From Roseivirga thermotolerans (GTDB lineage: Bacteria > Bacteroidota > Bacteroidia > Cytophagales > Cyclobacteriaceae): a stretch of 64,000 nucleotides of DNA. A program made the position numbers and the translations under genes. The notes under the pieces are model-generated. The model did no database searches. It was not told the DNA's origin and saw only the letters and a list, made by a program, of their open reading frames with translations. Shown here piece by piece: positions 62,950-64,000 of the stretch (position 1 is the stretch's first letter; each line of letters opens with the position of its first letter). The stretch lies in the NCBI RefSeq assembly GCF_014653175.1, contig NZ_BNAG01000001.1, positions 744,001 through 808,000 of the forward strand, in the 5' to 3' direction.

Positions 62950-63920
62950 CCGCTGTAATGGCCAGCATCAATGAGGTCGTCTTGATCATGAGCCCTAACG
63001 GCAAAGTTGAAGCCTTTGTGAATTGAATAAGCACCGTACTCTCCATTCTTATTAAGCGCTAGAAACCCAACCTGAAGGTTTTTGTAGTCGTTAGGGTATT
63101 TTTTTACAATTCGGTTTACCGCCTGCTCACAGGCTTCTTGTGGTGAATATCCTTGCCGCATGAGCTCTACAATCATATGTGCTCCACATATTTTTATAAC
63201 AAACTCACCGAGTCCGGTAGCAGTGGCAGCGCCCACCTCATTATCTACAAAAAGCCCTGCTCCAATAATTGGCGAGTCTCCCACCCGGCCATGCATTTTC
63301 CAGGCGGCTCCACTGGTAGTACAAGCTCCGGAAAGATGGCCGTTTTCATCTAGTGCTACCATGCCAATGGTATCATGGTTTTCGATATTAATTTCTGGCT
63401 GATACTCCTGGTTTTCCAACCACTTCTTCCAGGCGGCCTCGGCTTTGGGTGTTAAGAGGTTTTCTTCTTCAAAGCCCTGAGATAGTGCAAAACGCTTGGC
63501 ACCTTCTCCCACCAGCATAACATGGGGCGTTTCTTCCATTACTTTTCGAGCTACCGATATTGGGTGCTTAAAGTTCTGCAGAAACGCTACCGAACCACAA
63601 TTATCGTTTTCATCCATAATGCAGGCATCTAATGTCACATTGCCGTCTCTATCAGGAAAGCCACCAATTCCTACAGTTGCATTATCCGGGTCGGCCTCGG
63701 TTACCATAACTCCTTTTTCCACGGCATCCAGCGCCCTCCCCTTATTGCTCAATACTTCCCAGGCAGCCGCATTGGCTTCTTTGCCGTGGTTCCAGGTAGA
63801 AATTACAATTGGCTTTTTGGGGCTTGGTTTAGTGCTACAGGCCAACCCTGAAACACTGGAGGTACTTACGGCTAAACCACCAAAAATGGTCGATTTTAGA
63901 AATTTGCGTCTGTCAGTCAT
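62946..63920 (-). CDS. Tat-exported glycosylasparaginase / isoaspartyl peptidase (Ntn hydrolase)
   Basis: 324 residues from the ATG at 63920 (MTDRRKFLKSTIFGGLAVSTSSVSGLACS), a twin-arginine signal and possible lipobox Cys. The autocatalytic site is NHDTIGMVALD with T184, where self-cleavage makes alpha and beta chains. The GACTTSGAAWKMHGRVGDSPIIGAGLF region is typical of aspartylglucosaminidases, which split GlcNAc from asparagine. A tatC gene in this window supplies its exporter. The longer frame back to 63986 adds no signal. Confidence 0.94.
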   Translation of the reverse strand: MTDRRKFLKSTIFGGLAVSTSSVSGLACSTKPSPKKPIVISTWNHGKEANAAAWEVLSNKGRALDAVEKGVMVTEADPDNATVGIGGFPDRDGNVTLDACIMDENDNCGSVAFLQNFKHPISVARKVMEETPHVMLVGEGAKRFALSQGFEEENLLTPKAEAAWKKWLENQEYQPEINIENHDTIGMVALDENGHLSGACTTSGAAWKMHGRVGDSPIIGAGLFVDNEVGAATATGLGEFVIKICGAHMIVELMRQGYSPQEACEQAVNRIVKKYPNDYKNLQVGFLALNKNGEYGAYSIHKGFNFAVRAHDQDDLIDAGHYSG

Positions 63921-64000
63921 GGAAAAAATTTTTGTCAATTTATTAAAACCTTCCTTTTCCCGGCCACCAATTGTCAAACGTTTCATTTATTCCGGCTTCT

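Overview
The window is chromosomal DNA of a Bacteroidetes bacterium, most likely of the order Cytophagales. The clues are FecR/ECF-sigma surface signalling, a TonB-dependent receptor, tricorn-like and DUF418 proteins, LytS/LytTR two-component genes, weak ribosome binding sites, and promoter-like TAnnTTTG motifs. The species cannot be named from the sequence alone. No rRNA or tRNA genes were seen.

Layout. 1-1.9 kb: the end of an epimerase, a LOG-family nucleotide hydrolase and a HAD phosphatase. 1.9-5.5 kb (minus strand): ECF sigma factor, FecR anti-sigma factor and two paralogous outer-membrane barrel proteins, one with an STN signalling domain. 5.6-8.9 kb: a membrane protein, a winged-helix regulator, CreD and an EEP-family hydrolase; two near-identical 17-bp palindromes mark likely operators. 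9-13.2 kb: uvrA flanked by gene-free stretches rich in REP-like hairpins and a 172-bp duplication. 13.2-16.4 kb: NDH-2-like dehydrogenase and a LytS/LytTR pair.

16.6-25.3 kb is the accessory core: a complete type II-C CRISPR-Cas locus. It has a tracrRNA gene on the minus strand just before cas9, a 1592-aa Cas9 with all RuvC and HNH residues present, cas1, cas2, and an array of 21 identical 36-bp repeats with 20 spacers. Two REP-associated tyrosine transposase (RAYT) genes, one truncated, sit between cas9 and cas1. The repeat orientation indicates crRNA transcription on the minus strand, towards the cas genes, and every repeat contains a near-match to a Bacteroidetes promoter.

25.3-40.6 kb is ordinary chromosome: an MscS / voltage-gated channel / hemolysin III operon, RluD-type pseudouridine synthase, PLP enzyme, radA, a SNF2 helicase, a FtsX-type permease with rbfA, rpiB-tatC-glyA, and a receiver protein. 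40.8-45.5 kb holds an ECF sigma factor, a membrane-anchored TPR protein with an anti-sigma-like start, and a convergent TPR-CHAT (caspase-like) protein. 45.6-50 kb: SRPBCC-like protein, aspartyl protease with PDZ, and a zinc metalloprotease. 50.1-54.5 kb: a compact FAD oxidoreductase / UbiA / type III polyketide synthase / methyltransferase set on alternating strands, probably making a prenylated phenolic or quinone. 54.6-64 kb: a secreted unknown protein, nitroreductase, TonB-dependent receptor, tricorn-like S41 protease, Rieske protein, DUF418 protein and a Tat-exported glycosylasparaginase.

The most interesting material is the CRISPR locus (divergent tracrRNA, oversized Cas9, embedded RAYT pair with palindromes, repeat-borne promoters), then the type III PKS cluster and the sigma/TPR/CHAT set.
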